A program made the translations under genes and the position numbers. Below are positions 1 to 12,500 of a stretch of DNA of 64,000 nucleotides, in pieces. Each line of letters opens with the position of its first letter. Position 1 is the first letter of the stretch. The notes under the pieces were generated by a model that saw only the letters and a program-made list of their open reading frames with translations, had not been told where the DNA came from and ran no database searches. The DNA comes from Trichopria drosophilae (taxonomy: Eukaryota; Arthropoda; Insecta; Hymenoptera; Diapriidae), in assembly GCA_030407085.1 (NCBI GenBank), contig CM059586.1, positions 33,095,501 through 33,159,500 on the forward strand, read 5' to 3'.

Positions 1-1237
1 TTTATAATTTCTAGAGAAACTAATAATAAAAATTATATATACATGGGTGATTTTCATCGAAAGTTCAAATTTCGACATCCAATCAAGATTTAAAAAAATA
101 GTTTAATTTCTCACTTTCATCTCATGAAATATGTTTGTACTAAATGATAAAAAAGATATATAGCACAGGCATGCAGAATCGCAGGAATTGAACAAATTAA
201 CCAAAATTATTAGCCAGGAGAATTACATGCATAATCATTGAAGTGTAAATATAAGAATAATATCAATAAATAACAAGTAACTAATTGTTAAAAATTGGAT
301 TTTTATAGAAAATAAAAAAAAAATAATATTTTATAAATTTCTATAAATTTAAATTATGATTTAACATTTCTACAAGGATATCTTTTAAAGTACATGGATA
401 AAGCTTTCAATTTGTGCTTTCATTTTTTACTTTAGACATTATTATTTCTTAGCTGTCAAGTTTTCAAAATGTTACTTTAGATCAACAAAAATTACACAAG
501 CCTTTGTGATTATTTTTGAACGATGAAAAACGGAATTATTATTGTTTAAGTTGTACTAGCATTATTTTTTACTGTTTACAGAGTTCAGCTTGTTAATTGC
601 ATTGCATCATCATTGCCAACATTGATCATTTGAAGTTTTATGTTTTTACCGAATGTTCGAAATTTTTGATAATTTTAACGTCATCGGCAGGCGTCCAATT
701 ATTCGAATAAAAACATGAATTCTTGCCTGTTATTTTATAGAAAAAATAATAATAAAGATGATTTATACTCAAACTGACAAGGAAATTACACATGACAATT
801 TTTTTTATATTTCAATTAGATTTTTACAATAAAATAAACAATTCAGAATAATAATTTAGCAAAAAAATACTGTTCTAAAAATCATTTTGGCTCAGTTGGA
901 AATTTCTTTAATTACTTGAAATTTTCGGATGTCGTTTTAGAAAATTGGTAAAGAAAAAATTGAAAAAATTAATTTTCTTACTCAATAACAATGTCAAACT
1001 TTAGGCCTTTACAGGCGCAGGTTAATTTTACTAAAAAAATTCCAAACTTGACCTTTTTAATGGACACTCTATATACATATTATTCAACTGTATTTAAAAA
1101 CACATGAATTTCTTAAGTCGAAATTCTTTTACATCAAACTGTATTAATAGATGTAAAAAAATAACAACAAATAGTTTAATCTAGAATTATAAATTGTTAA
1201 ATACCTTTCACAGCATATTTTGAATTTGAATTTTCAG
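1..1237. other. AT-rich intronic sequence upstream of the DAP1 last exon
   Basis: No coding exon or repeat with clear ends was recognised. On the plus strand this should be the last intron of DAP1, because a pyrimidine-rich acceptor ending TTTTCAG lies at 1231-1237. The earlier DAP1 exons were searched for by eye and not seen, so they probably lie outside the window. Confidence 0.5.
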
Positions 1238-1397
1238 TCCACCAAAGATGATGACTATCAGCGGTGCATTGGCGAAAGGAAATGCTGATTTTCCTCCAGA
1301 AGCCATTCAACATTATCACGAAAAACCAATTCCGACACACGATGCACGCCCTGCTCATTCTTCCCGCTCTATCGTAATTCAACAGCCAAGGAAGTAG
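1238..1397 (+). CDS. DAP1: Death-associated protein 1 (DAP1), last coding exon, partial gene
   Basis: A 160-bp exon follows a good splice acceptor (TTTTCAG, 1231-1237). It enters in phase with one base completing the previous codon, then encodes 52 residues and a TAG stop at 1395-1397. Conserved DAP1 features are visible in order: a PPK start, ISGALAKG (ISG-x-x-A-[KR]-G), DFPPEA, a His/Pro-rich stretch and the C-terminal IQQPRK that ends vertebrate DAP1. DAP1 is a small, proline-rich, mostly disordered cytosolic protein; in mammals it is an mTOR substrate that restrains autophagy. The exon lacks its own start codon, so it was recognised from the protein pattern. The opposite-strand reading frame over it is a shadow. 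It runs convergently towards SMAP. Confidence 0.88.
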
Positions 1398-2224
1398 ACG
1401 GTATTTTCAGTTCTGTTGTAAAACTGGTTTGAACAGAACGAGAAACATTCGAAGGGGATAAAGCATCGGCAAAATGCGTTTTTTATGATCATCGCAGATC
1501 AAAAATATTCCAGAAGTTAAATAATAAGTAAAGTCGCGAATGAAGGTTGACTGATAGTTTACGAAATGTTGCAGAAGGTAAAGTTTATTTTAATCGTACA
1601 CAATCGTGTAAAATATCAAGATTCCTCTGATGGCATTTGGACGAGACGCATGGACTTGATAATTTTAGGTTTTTGCCGTCATTTCTGAAGCATTTTTATA
1701 TTTTTCCTTTTTTTAGTTTTATTCTGTCAGATTATATATTTACAGTCGAGAGTGAAAAAGAATTCAGAGTTAGCGGTCGTAGGTTAGGTTAGGTTTATCT
1801 ACCGACAGCTTCTTTTCATTCTCTTCTCTTATTGCTGTATGCATTTTTTTGTTTATATAGCTTACGATTAGGATGCAGGTTTCATCCATTAATTTTTTGG
1901 TGCAAACTTTATATTTCTTACAATTCCACTTTATTGAAGGCTAAATTTAAAATTAGTCTTACGAATTATGGTACTTTAGCAATTGTTGAGTGGGATTAAT
2001 TAGGAGAAAGAAGCTATTAGTTTGGAATGTTTATATTTGGTACTGGGGATCAAAGTTATGCAAGTTGGAACTTTGTATTCAAATTTTTTATCAATCCTAT
2101 TGTCAAAGTGCACTCGAAGAGGATATAAAAGAGAGGAATTATAGCGTTCCGGTTCTTTATATACTCGAATAGAATGTATCGATATATAGATATATATAAA
2201 TATATGTACTGATTTGCGATTGTC

Positions 2225-2230
2225 AATAAA
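2225..2230 (+). terminator. Candidate DAP1 poly(A) signal
   Basis: AATAAA, the first on the plus strand after the DAP1 stop codon, giving a 3' UTR of about 0.85 kb. No transcript evidence is available here. Confidence 0.4.
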
Positions 2231-2307
2231 AAATATTGAAATTTCAATCTGTATTTCGACGACAAAAGTTATTGTCAATAATTCCAAATTATAATGTTTA
2301 ATACTAT

Positions 2308-2313
2308 TTTATT
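2308..2313 (-). terminator. Candidate SMAP poly(A) signal
   Basis: TTTATT on plus (AATAAA on minus), the first after the SMAP stop, giving a 3' UTR of about 1.1 kb. It would place the SMAP transcript end within tens of bases of the DAP1 end. Confidence 0.4.
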
Positions 2314-3420
2314 GATATTCACATAACATTAAAAAATAACCAAAAGATGTCTATAAATTTAACAATTCAACATTTTTCTGCTAGTCTTTGATTACTGAAA
2401 ATGTGACGGAAACAAAGCATTCGAAACCTCCAAACGTTGCTGTATAATATTGTCACTTTCAAAGTAAAACATTTCGAAAACTTTTATCTTAATAGCACAT
2501 CAACGAATGACGTAAATAATACATTTTTATCCCGGTGAGGTAAAAACATTTATCTGATAAACTTTCCAAATTTGAATATTTCGTTAAACTATTTATACAC
2601 TTTCGAACTAATTTACGCACTTGCGACATAGACAATGTATGAAGCAATGAAACAATTTACAATGTCTTATACGCAATTATTCTTCGCATGACATAACCAG
2701 CCGCGATAACACAAATTAACATACTAATAGAAGAAAATGTATTACCCATACGAGAGTGAGTGAAAACAAGTCGAGAGCCGAAATAAAAATTGTATATATG
2801 CGTCCCAATTTTCCCCTGTTTACCACCAACTGTCGCAGAAAGTGATCTGTCGAAATCAAAAGATCGTAAGTAATTAAGTTCGATAAGCCTCTGCACTTCT
2901 CAGTCTATGTTCCATTTTAACCGTAGTTTCTAAAACGACTAAATCTAAACTCTATATACGAATGCAGCAAACTTCGAAGTGACACTTGGTGTTGTCAGGC
3001 AAACATCGGGTTTTTGCAACAAAAAAAAACATATTCAACCTTCGAATCTTGTAAGCGTTTGTAGGTTTCGCTGGTAAACTCTTCAACGCTTTAAGCACCG
3101 ACGAAAACCATTTGCTCAGTTCTTCAGGCAGAGATCGTCGTTGGAGGTACAAAGTCAACACACACCTTTTGGTACGTCGTTTCGTTTTCATTGGAAGAAT
3201 CAATAAATTGTTGACATATATAGTTTCTCATATCAAATATTAACATTTTAAAACACGCACTGCTCCCCATCCTTTATAGCGAGTGCGTGATACTTTACGG
3301 TTGCACAAGTCGTCTAGTAAGAACGTCGACTGATTCGTTTCACTTCGATTGCCATATCGACAATAGTGCGATAACATCGAACGGCTAACGGACAGTCTAA
3401 AATAATCCTCCGGGACTCGG

Positions 3421-3531
3421 CTACTGCCATAAATTCGTCGAAAGCGTCTGCCCGGGGAGTGAGTTTGCTGCGGGTTTCCCAGCCGCGCTAGGAAAGTTCA
3501 ACGACATTCTTGACATCTGTTGTGGCAGTTG
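3421..3531 (-). CDS. SMAP: SMAP coding exon 8 and stop (residues 423-458)
   Basis: Acceptor TTTTAG|CAA after a 69-bp intron, ending TAG at 3423-3421. It encodes [13 protein letters not shown] and the conserved end [10 protein letters not shown]. Too short to appear as a stand-alone reading frame. Confidence 0.9.
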   Translation of the reverse strand, partial: QLPQQMSRMSLNFPSAAGKPAANSLPGQTLSTNLWQ

Positions 3532-6500
3532 CTAAAATCATTTAATATTAAATTACACATTTGTTCTATTAGTATTAGTAAAGGGTGCATAATTTAATAC
3601 CTGTGCAAAATTTTGCGGTTGTGGCTGCGTACCCAGATTAAAGAATGGATTGCTACCTGGGGCAGGTTGTAAATTTTGTCCACCCACCAATCCATTCCAT
3701 CCGTTGTTATTGCCTAAATTATTAAATCCTTGTTGCATTATCTGCGAACTTGCATTTGTTGCTCCTGGCTACAAGGTACAAAAACAAAGAATTTGATATA
3801 TAATATTTAGGTGTCTAGATTTGTTGAAAAAACTATAATTAATTATGATCAACTTCTATACAGAATGTCTCAGGAGAATTGGAAAAATGTTCGCAAAACT
3901 AATGAGGTGAATATCGCAACAGGGTATAAGACAATTCAAAAGTAAATCTCTCGATACCAAATTATTACCTAATGTAGTCTAATTCCAGAATTATGCGCAT
4001 TCAACTCGTATCATTCTATTCTATTGTAGTCTTAGTACTGCTTACTAACTCACTTATTTTATAATTTTTATCTATTTTATGTTATATTTTATGTATTCCT
4101 TATGTGTGCAGTCTGATAGACTGTAGTCAGGTCGCAAACAACTATAATATATACTTTTGCGTTGCAGAGTGTAGAGAGTTGCGGTGAATCGTAGCGCACT
4201 CCTACTCAATGTATAAATACCCGAATATATTTGTATTTATATTTATTTATTTACATAATAGAAGGTACAAAAGAAAATATATTAATAATACATTTAAAAT
4301 TATAACAAAAACTTAACATATACACAATATTTATAGATATTATTTCTACTATGTATTCACTCTAAGATTGCAAAAGTGCAAGCACTTATCAGCAATCTGA
4401 ATTTATATCTTCACACAATTTTTACATTTTATTTTCTATTCGTAAAAGCACGTCATTGGATCATCGACAATTACAGTTGTTGAAAGATCTCGTTCAGTTT
4501 TTACATCGGTAGTTTTTTTATTGCTTCTTTGATTTTCTTTTTTACATTATTTGGTATCATATGTATAAAGGATATTTTCTTTAATTTCTCTTGTTAAACA
4601 ATTTTCAACTTTTGCTGCCATATGTAAAACATCTCTGCCCAATAGCTTTCAAACATATAGGTATCTCAAAATTGATTTCCATGCTACTTCTTAATACTCT
4701 ACACTGAGTTATATTATTTGGTTTATTTAATTTCATGATGTTTTCTCTTGTACATTAATATAATGAAAGGAGTAAAAAAATGGCCAACGCGGTTCAAACC
4801 TATTGGTTGATAAAAGGACCAAACAGGTCTTTTTATTTCACGCCCAACGTTTCCATCACTCTTGGAGGTCCTCCTCAGGGGCATCTGACATGAGTAACTG
4901 TACGTCGTATATTGGTCCTTTTATCAACCAATAGGTTTGAACCGTGTTGGCCATTTTTTTACTCCTTTAATTAATATTACGGTTCATTGACTACAATTAC
5001 AACACATTATATTAATATAATGATGTTGAGGAGAATTTTTGTCGCAGTGTCAATACATTTTCACACGTTTTGAATACTGCGGAGGGGGAGTATAGCCTTG
5101 GCTTTCTATACATAATCTTCAAAATTGAATTTTACAGAGCTTGTAAAGGTTTTATCACATTGTTTCTTGCCCCTCCCCATCCTATAATTCCATAGCTTAA
5201 CATTGAGTCCACCAGTGCATAATAGACTGATTGTAATTGCGATTTGTTTAATGCAAATCGCAGCTTGTAGAACGCAAAAGGCATATGGGGCATTTTACGT
5301 GAAATGTCCCAAGTCGAAAAATCTGTATCTCGGGTCAACGTAAATCTTAATTTATTCCACTTACGCATATAATGATAACAATTTTGTCGCAAGTGGTTCT
5401 TGTACATTTTTTGATGCTCTTTCGATTGATGAATTTATTTTTGCAAAATTCTCAGAATTTGACCTTGATTTTGCAAAATTAAAAATAAATATGCTGTTTT
5501 CTCGAAGATGGACATTTTTTTTTTTTTAAATAAATAATTTTTTCCTATCGGTATACCAAATTTCAGAATGCTCTTTTTTTTTGTTCTCGAATTATTAAAT
5601 AATGACTAGTGCGGTGCACACTCGACTCGACCCGGTCAGACCAAGGCTGCTCTGTGCACCGCACTAGTCATTATTTAATAACTCGAGAACAAAAAAAAAC
5701 AACATTCTGAAATTTGGTATACTGATAGGAAAAAAGCTCAGCTTTCATTTAAAATTATTTATTTAAAAAAAAAAAATGTCCATCTTTGAGAAAATAGCAT
5801 ATTTATTTTTAATTTTGCAAAATCAAGGTCAAATTCTGAGAATTTTGCAAAAATAAATTCATCAATCGAAAGAGCATAAAAAAATGTATAAGAATCACTT
5901 GCGACAAAATTTTCATCATTATATGCGTAAGTGGAATAAATTAAGATTTACGTTGACCCGAGATACAGATTTTTCGACTTGGGACATTTCACGTAAAATG
6001 CCCCATATATTTCATTTTCTTTCGTATAAAGTTGATATGATTGTCCCATCTAAGGTGCCTATCTATTTTTATACCCAGATATTTAACAGATTCTACAACA
6101 TCTATTTTTGGACAATTACAGGACGATCTATTTCTACAGGGGTCCAAATAGTAGCACAGTAAGTTAAGTGCGGCAAAACTAGGGTCCGATAAAGATGTAT
6201 AATAGTCGAAATGTTGTTAAAGTTTTTCGTTGTTCTAATAGTAAAGCCGAGCATTTTATAAGCTTTTGAAATTGAGACTTGTTGATGTCTATCTTATAAC
6301 AATCATGAAAACACATTATAAACGAAGCAACGACCACAAAAATAGTTAAAATTTCTACTCCAAAAAAAACTTGGATTACTTCAGGAATAATAAAATCAAT
6401 GGAAGTAAGAGACGCTCCAGGAAATATCCGATGAACGAACATCTATATGATAAATTTAAATCTTATAGAAATGTGTTAATCTCGCTTATTAACAATGCAA

Positions 6501-9500
6501 AATTAAAATATTATGCGAGAAAAATAGAAACATCTGAAAATGATCCAAAAAAAAATGTGGAATGTAGTAAATGAGATAATAAAACCTAAAACCAAACACA
6601 AAACCATACAGAAGATTAATATAAATGGAAAGATAATCTCAGATGAACAAGAAATAGCAAATGAGTTCAATAAATATTTTGTAAACATCGGATCAACACT
6701 AGCTTCTAAAATAAATAATATACATTGAAAACCTTATAACATTTCTAGAAATATCACTTCAATGTTCCTAAAAGATGTAGATGAAAAGGAAGTATATAAA
6801 CGTATACATGAACTAAAAATAAAAAAGCTCCAGGCATAGATGGAATTTCCTCTGAAATCTAAGTTAGTCTATTTTTCAAGCAGTTTTCGAAAAGTTTTGC
6901 AATAATTTTTGCAATCTGGAAAGAAAGCTTTATAATACCAATCTTCGAAGAGGGCATTAAACAGAACATCACTAACTATAGACTTGTATCGGTCTTGGGT
7001 TGCATTCCGAAACTACTCGATGCTATTGTAACAAGATGTCAAAACTTTTAACCGATAAATTATCTTCTCATCAGCACGGCTTTGTTACTGGAAGATCTAC
7101 TATACTATCACCAATATATTACCGAAGCCTTAGATAAAAAATGGCAAGTTGACAGTATATATACGGATTTCTCCAAAGCTTTCGATAGGGTAAATCACTA
7201 TCTCCTGTTAAGCAAATTAAATACTTGGAACTTTGACTCAAAATTAATTAACTGGATAGAATCGTACTTAACCAGTCGTTCACAAATGGTTAAATATAAA
7301 AACTACATCTCGAAATCAATTAACGTTACTTCGAGTGTTCCTTAAGGCTGCCACCTGGGAACCATACTGTTTCTATTATTTATTAACGATATTGTCACAA
7401 GATTAAAACATTCCACTCCTCTCATCTTTGCTGATGACCTATATATTTTTAAATTTGTTGTATAAAGGGTATAACCCGTCTATAAATAAATAAATAAATA
7501 ATTGATATTAAGGATATCGGTCTATAATTATTTACATCCGTATCTTTACCCGTTTTAAATAATGGAGTTATCTTAGCAATTTTGAATTTCGATGGACAAT
7601 GACCCACTTTAAAAATTAAATTTATTATATACGAAAGTATATCACATATGTAAGGTGATGTTTGTATAGCCGCAACGCTTATTTTATCAGGTCCTGGTGC
7701 TTTTGTAATTAACATGTTATTGATTATGTTAAGTATTTCATTACGATGTACAGGTTTCAAGAATATTGATTCAGCTACCCCCTTACTTCTTAGTTTATTA
7801 TAATTTGAATTTTTTTAGCAGTGAGTTTTTCACCAATAATGATCATTTAATTCATTAACAATTCGTTATTCATTATTCATTATTCATTATTTATTAAATT
7901 ATAAATATTATTAAACTCACCATCTGTGGTTGCATTGTAGAGGGAATGCTTTGCATACCATTCATTGATCCAGACATTTGACCGACACCTAACATAGACG
8001 GTTGAGGGTAGTTCATTTGAGGCATAGGAGCTTGTTGGTTACCGAAAGCATTCGTAGAATTAAATGGAACATTTTGCATCTGCTGCATATAGAGCTGCCC
8101 TTGTTGGTTGTACATTCCTCCTATTTATTATATTTATATTAATAAACTTAAAAAGGAAATTTATTTTATTTTAAACTACTTGAACGCAAATGTACCTGAA
8201 ACTCCAAATACGGAATTCATAACCGGTTGACTTGGTGTACTGTAAAGTGCTAAAATACTATCTTTTGTCATTTTGTTCTTATCCTGAGTTGACGGCGCTG
8301 GTTGATTGAAAAAGTTTTCTTCCTCGGTTTTAGTAACGTCACTGCTCGTTGCAGTAGTCGACGTTACATTAGCTACGGTAGAGGAAGTTGCTGGCGGTGC
8401 AGATAAGAACGAAGAAAAAATGTCGTCCCCTGATGAACCATTGTTAGAGGTAGCATCATTCGCTGGAGCGTCTATGATTTAAGTTTTTTTAATTTTTCAT
8501 TTGAAAAAATTACAACAGCATTAATGTATTGAATGTGAAATAATGAAATATTATATTGAAATTCACAAAATTTTATACATACCGAGACCCAGCAAATCTT
8601 GTGTAGCGGAATGATTAATTCTGTTGGTCTTTGGACTAACGGAACTGCGAGGTTTTGGGAGCTGCGGTACTACAGCACCTTTTTTCACTGCAGGTAGTGT
8701 AGTTTTTCTGGGACTGGTTTTTTGAGCTTCTTTCTTTCGTTTACGAAGTTTTTCAGCTTCTTCGTCGAGTTCCTTATCCCAATTAACCTGGAAAGAATCA
8801 AACCATTATTTAATTGAAGGTGATTAAAACTTTACAAACAAGAATGTCTGCCAAAGTCTTAATTAACCTTTGCCGGTCACTGGGGGTCCAGTAGGCCCCA
8901 CGATGAATTTAAGGTAAATAATTCGCTTTATGAGTTTTAAATTGGAAATATTGGAACACCTATCGGTTATTTGAAGTACTACCAATAAATTTCTGTTAAT
9001 ACTGTTGTCTGACAAACGTCATAAAAGTTTCGTTGTGGGGACCGTGTATAATTTGAAGAAAATAAAAAAGCTTTTATTTTATGACTCGTGTAGTATAAAT
9101 AGTCGAAATAACATGGTAAATAGTGCGTATTGTACATCTATTATATTCACTGTCAATAATATTATAAAACATATATTATTTATAGTTTTAGAGATGGCTT
9201 ACAATTTAAGAGTTCGTAATATTCGTAAACAATTAAAAGAGACTGAGGATGATGAAACTATTGGTGGATATACTTCAGTAATTTTCGATTATCAGTATGT
9301 AAATTACTTTATTTGTTGAGTTATATATCTTATATTTAAAAATTATGTATAAATACACAAAGTAAGTAGGTAAAAATTATGTATAAATAAACAAAGTAAG
9401 TAGGTAAAAATGATGTATTTTATTTTTTAAAAATTATGCACTTCATTCATCTAAATTAACACTTTTTTTAAATTTTACATCAATAGACTATTTTTTTTCT

Positions 9501-12500
9501 ATAAGGCCGCAATCTGCAAAGTACATCCAGAACATTTCATTAAAAAATATTAAAAATATAATAAGTTATGATTTTTTAAGTAAATAAAGTAATTTTCTAC
9601 ATTTTTTTTTTATTTGTAATTTTCTTTACTATGTTAGATGCAAACTTACGCAAATTGAACAATGGGGTCATAATTTGGGATGGTTGAACGTCTCAGAATT
9701 TTTGTAATTTACTTACTCTTCTAATACAGGAACGATTTTAAGCATTGGGGTCCAGTAGACCCCGTGTGTCGTTCTTATCATTTTTAGGAGGTGTGACCGG
9801 CGAAGGTTAATTAACATTCAACATTTTAAAACTATCTTAATAATACACAAACCTTTGGTAAAGGTGGTGGAACCCACTCTCTTGCTATGTACTTCTTGTG
9901 TTCATATTTTGCACGTATAAAACTCTCTAAACTGTGATCATTTTGTGGTCTTCGAAAGTTATCGGGCAGGTTAGCTTCATAAACTGCTCGTGCCCGCGAG
10001 TTGCCCATTTGTTGCAAGCTCTGCAACATTAGAAACATTTTACATTTTAATTAATAGTACATTATTTACTTTTAATTTACTGTATGTTCATAATTTTACT
10101 TAAAACAACAATTTTTATTTTAAAATTATGAATCATGGAAAAATACAATGTTAAGAAAATTTTAAACGAAATGGTATATTGAGGGTATACCTTAAAAACT
10201 AAAGGTTACACCTAATAACAGTAAAAAGATTTTTATTGTGTTTGTGCTCTGAAAAAGATTATATGGGCAAATCCACGGAACTTTTAACCCACCATGTCAC
10301 TCAATTTCTGACATTATATTTGATATAACATGACTATTTTAGAACTCACATAAATAAATAAAATTGCAATCTCTTCATTATTAAGTCCTTTTTAAGTCCA
10401 CTATAACAAATATTTGATTTATAGCACGGCGTCATTAATAAATACACAAATGTACGTATTTTTAGTGTTTTTAAACACTTACACTTGTGCATTTATTAAT
10501 TGCGCCGTTACATAAATCAAATATTTATAAGTGTAGACTTAAAAAGGACTAAATAATAAAGAGATTACAACTTTACTCACCCATGTGCTTTCTAAAATAG
10601 TCATGTTAGTATATCGAACATTATAGTGTGGACAGCATGACATACAGTGACATATATGCATATAGTGGTTCTAACATGACTATTTTAGAAAGCACATGGG
10701 TGAGTAAACTTGAAATCTCTTCATTATTAACTCCTTTTTAAGTCTACACTAATAATTATTTGATTTACATAACGGCGCAATTAATAAATGCACAAGTGTA
10801 AGTGTTTAAAAACACAAAAATTACGTACATTTGTGTATTTATTAATTGCGCCATGCTGTAAATCAAATATTTGTTATAGTGGACTTAAAAAGGACTTTAT
10901 AATGAAGAGATTGTAATTTTATTTATTTATGTGCGTTCTAAAATAGTCATGTTATATCGAATATAATTTCAGAAATTTAGTGATGTGGGGGGTTAAAATT
11001 TCCGCGGATTTGCCCATATAATAATAGATTAAACAAAATAAAAGAGAATAGCACAATATGTGGGCATATCCTTAGAACTTTTAACTTTCGTGGCGGTGAG
11101 TGGGCCAATACCGTTCCCATTATATATTTCATATAATAATGGCATGAAATATAAGTAAGAATGATTAATTAGAGGAACATCGTACTTTAAAGTTGGTTTT
11201 ATATCATTAAAACATACAAAAAGTTCCAATTCCGTCAAATATTGCTGCTGCAGTAGTGAAGATATAAAATTTGTTTTCAATTAAACTGCTACTTTTTTAA
11301 GTCATGGAATGACCTGAAAATTGTTGTACAGTTTCCTTACTATCTAAATAACCCAGCAATCGAATTTGGATAGAGTTGTATAGAATTTGATTCAATTATT
11401 AAAATTTGAATCCATACTTTGGTCAACAGTGAATCCATTTTAATACATAAATACAATTCTATTCGTTCATACGAATAAAAAGGTTACTTTCTGAATTCAT
11501 ATTAATCTAAAAAAAGTTTTTTTTGTAAAAATAAAACTTTGAATAAATCTGTATATTTATTTGTATTCTTGTACTGCTTCCGATTGTATTCGTAATTGTG
11601 CTCGTAAACTTGAATACAGATGTATTACTTTTTCTGAAATTTAATCCGGCAAATTACACATCCGATTATATTCGTAAAATTGAATACGGATGGATTCCTT
11701 TCTTCGGAATTCAATCCATTTGAATACATATTTACGGAATCAAAGTATGAATTCAAAATGAATTGAAATTTTAAATCCAATCCTATCCAATTCCGGCAAT
11801 GAAGGCTGGTCTTATTCTACACGTAAAACGCTACAAAATGGCGCTTAGTTTTTGAGCGTGCCCCTTCAGGAAAAGCTTGTATAACACTTTGAATTTTAAA
11901 ATTTAAAGCGCCACTCGTTTTAAAAAATGCCCTTTCGATCTGATACACTTTACTTGTAAGTATTTAAAATGTTTCGCAAACCATTGCTCCTGGTAATTTA
12001 CATCTCAAACACTATGTAAGCAATTTCTTCCATGCTGATATTCATATTTAAGGTTTTAACCATTTACATATAAAAACATTTGGAAAAATTTTACTCCCAC
12101 TATTTCTGACGTAAAATTGTGTGCTCTTTCAGAATCTTTCAATAAAATTTCGATACAATGAAAAGCAAAAAAGTTATATACGTTTTTTTGTAAAAACTCA
12201 AGGACTACGAAGTCGTAGGTCGTGAGTTCGATCCCCGTCTGGTGAACAATTTTTCAATTTCGTTTTCAAGCAGCAGCTCGCTGTTGGTAAGACGAGCCAC
12301 GTTGTTTGTTTACGTTTCGAAAATATTGTTTATCTGGCAGAAATTGACTCATGACCGCCGCTGTACTTGGTGTAGGTTTCTGCAGTCCTACATTTCATAC
12401 ACAAATGTGAAGTATGGCGCCATCTTTCTAAGTCGATCTGCAGCTCTCGCAAAATTATAAGAAAATAATACGGCAAACAATTGAATAAAAAGGGCGATTC

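Larger units (their letters stand above)
1398..3420. other. Convergent 3' flanks of DAP1 and SMAP
   Basis: This stretch holds the 3' untranslated regions of two convergent genes and little else. The first plus-strand AATAAA after the DAP1 stop is at 2225-2230. The first minus-strand AATAAA after the SMAP stop is TTTATT at 2308-2313. Small reading frames here (for example 2952-3203 minus) show no recognisable motif. A short run of three TTAGG-like units (near 1780) is too short to be a telomere array. Confidence 0.55.

Noticed and set aside
1775..1800. TTAGG-like run suggesting an interstitial telomere repeat
   Set aside because: Only about three units; such runs occur by chance or in other repeats.
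4837..4890. A complete hammerhead ribozyme in the 4769-4965 loop
   Set aside because: CTGAGGA and GAAACG are present on minus, but the intervening bases do not form a proper stem II and no stem I or III was found.
5884..6162. 92-codon frame starting MYKNHLRQN, also present on the other strand at 5132-5407
   Set aside because: The shared text is the mirrored translation of palindrome arms, not a conserved protein.
12196..12250. A tRNA gene
   Set aside because: The B box and an anticodon-like hairpin are present, but there is no A box or acceptor stem and a long poly(A) tail follows, so SINE fits better.
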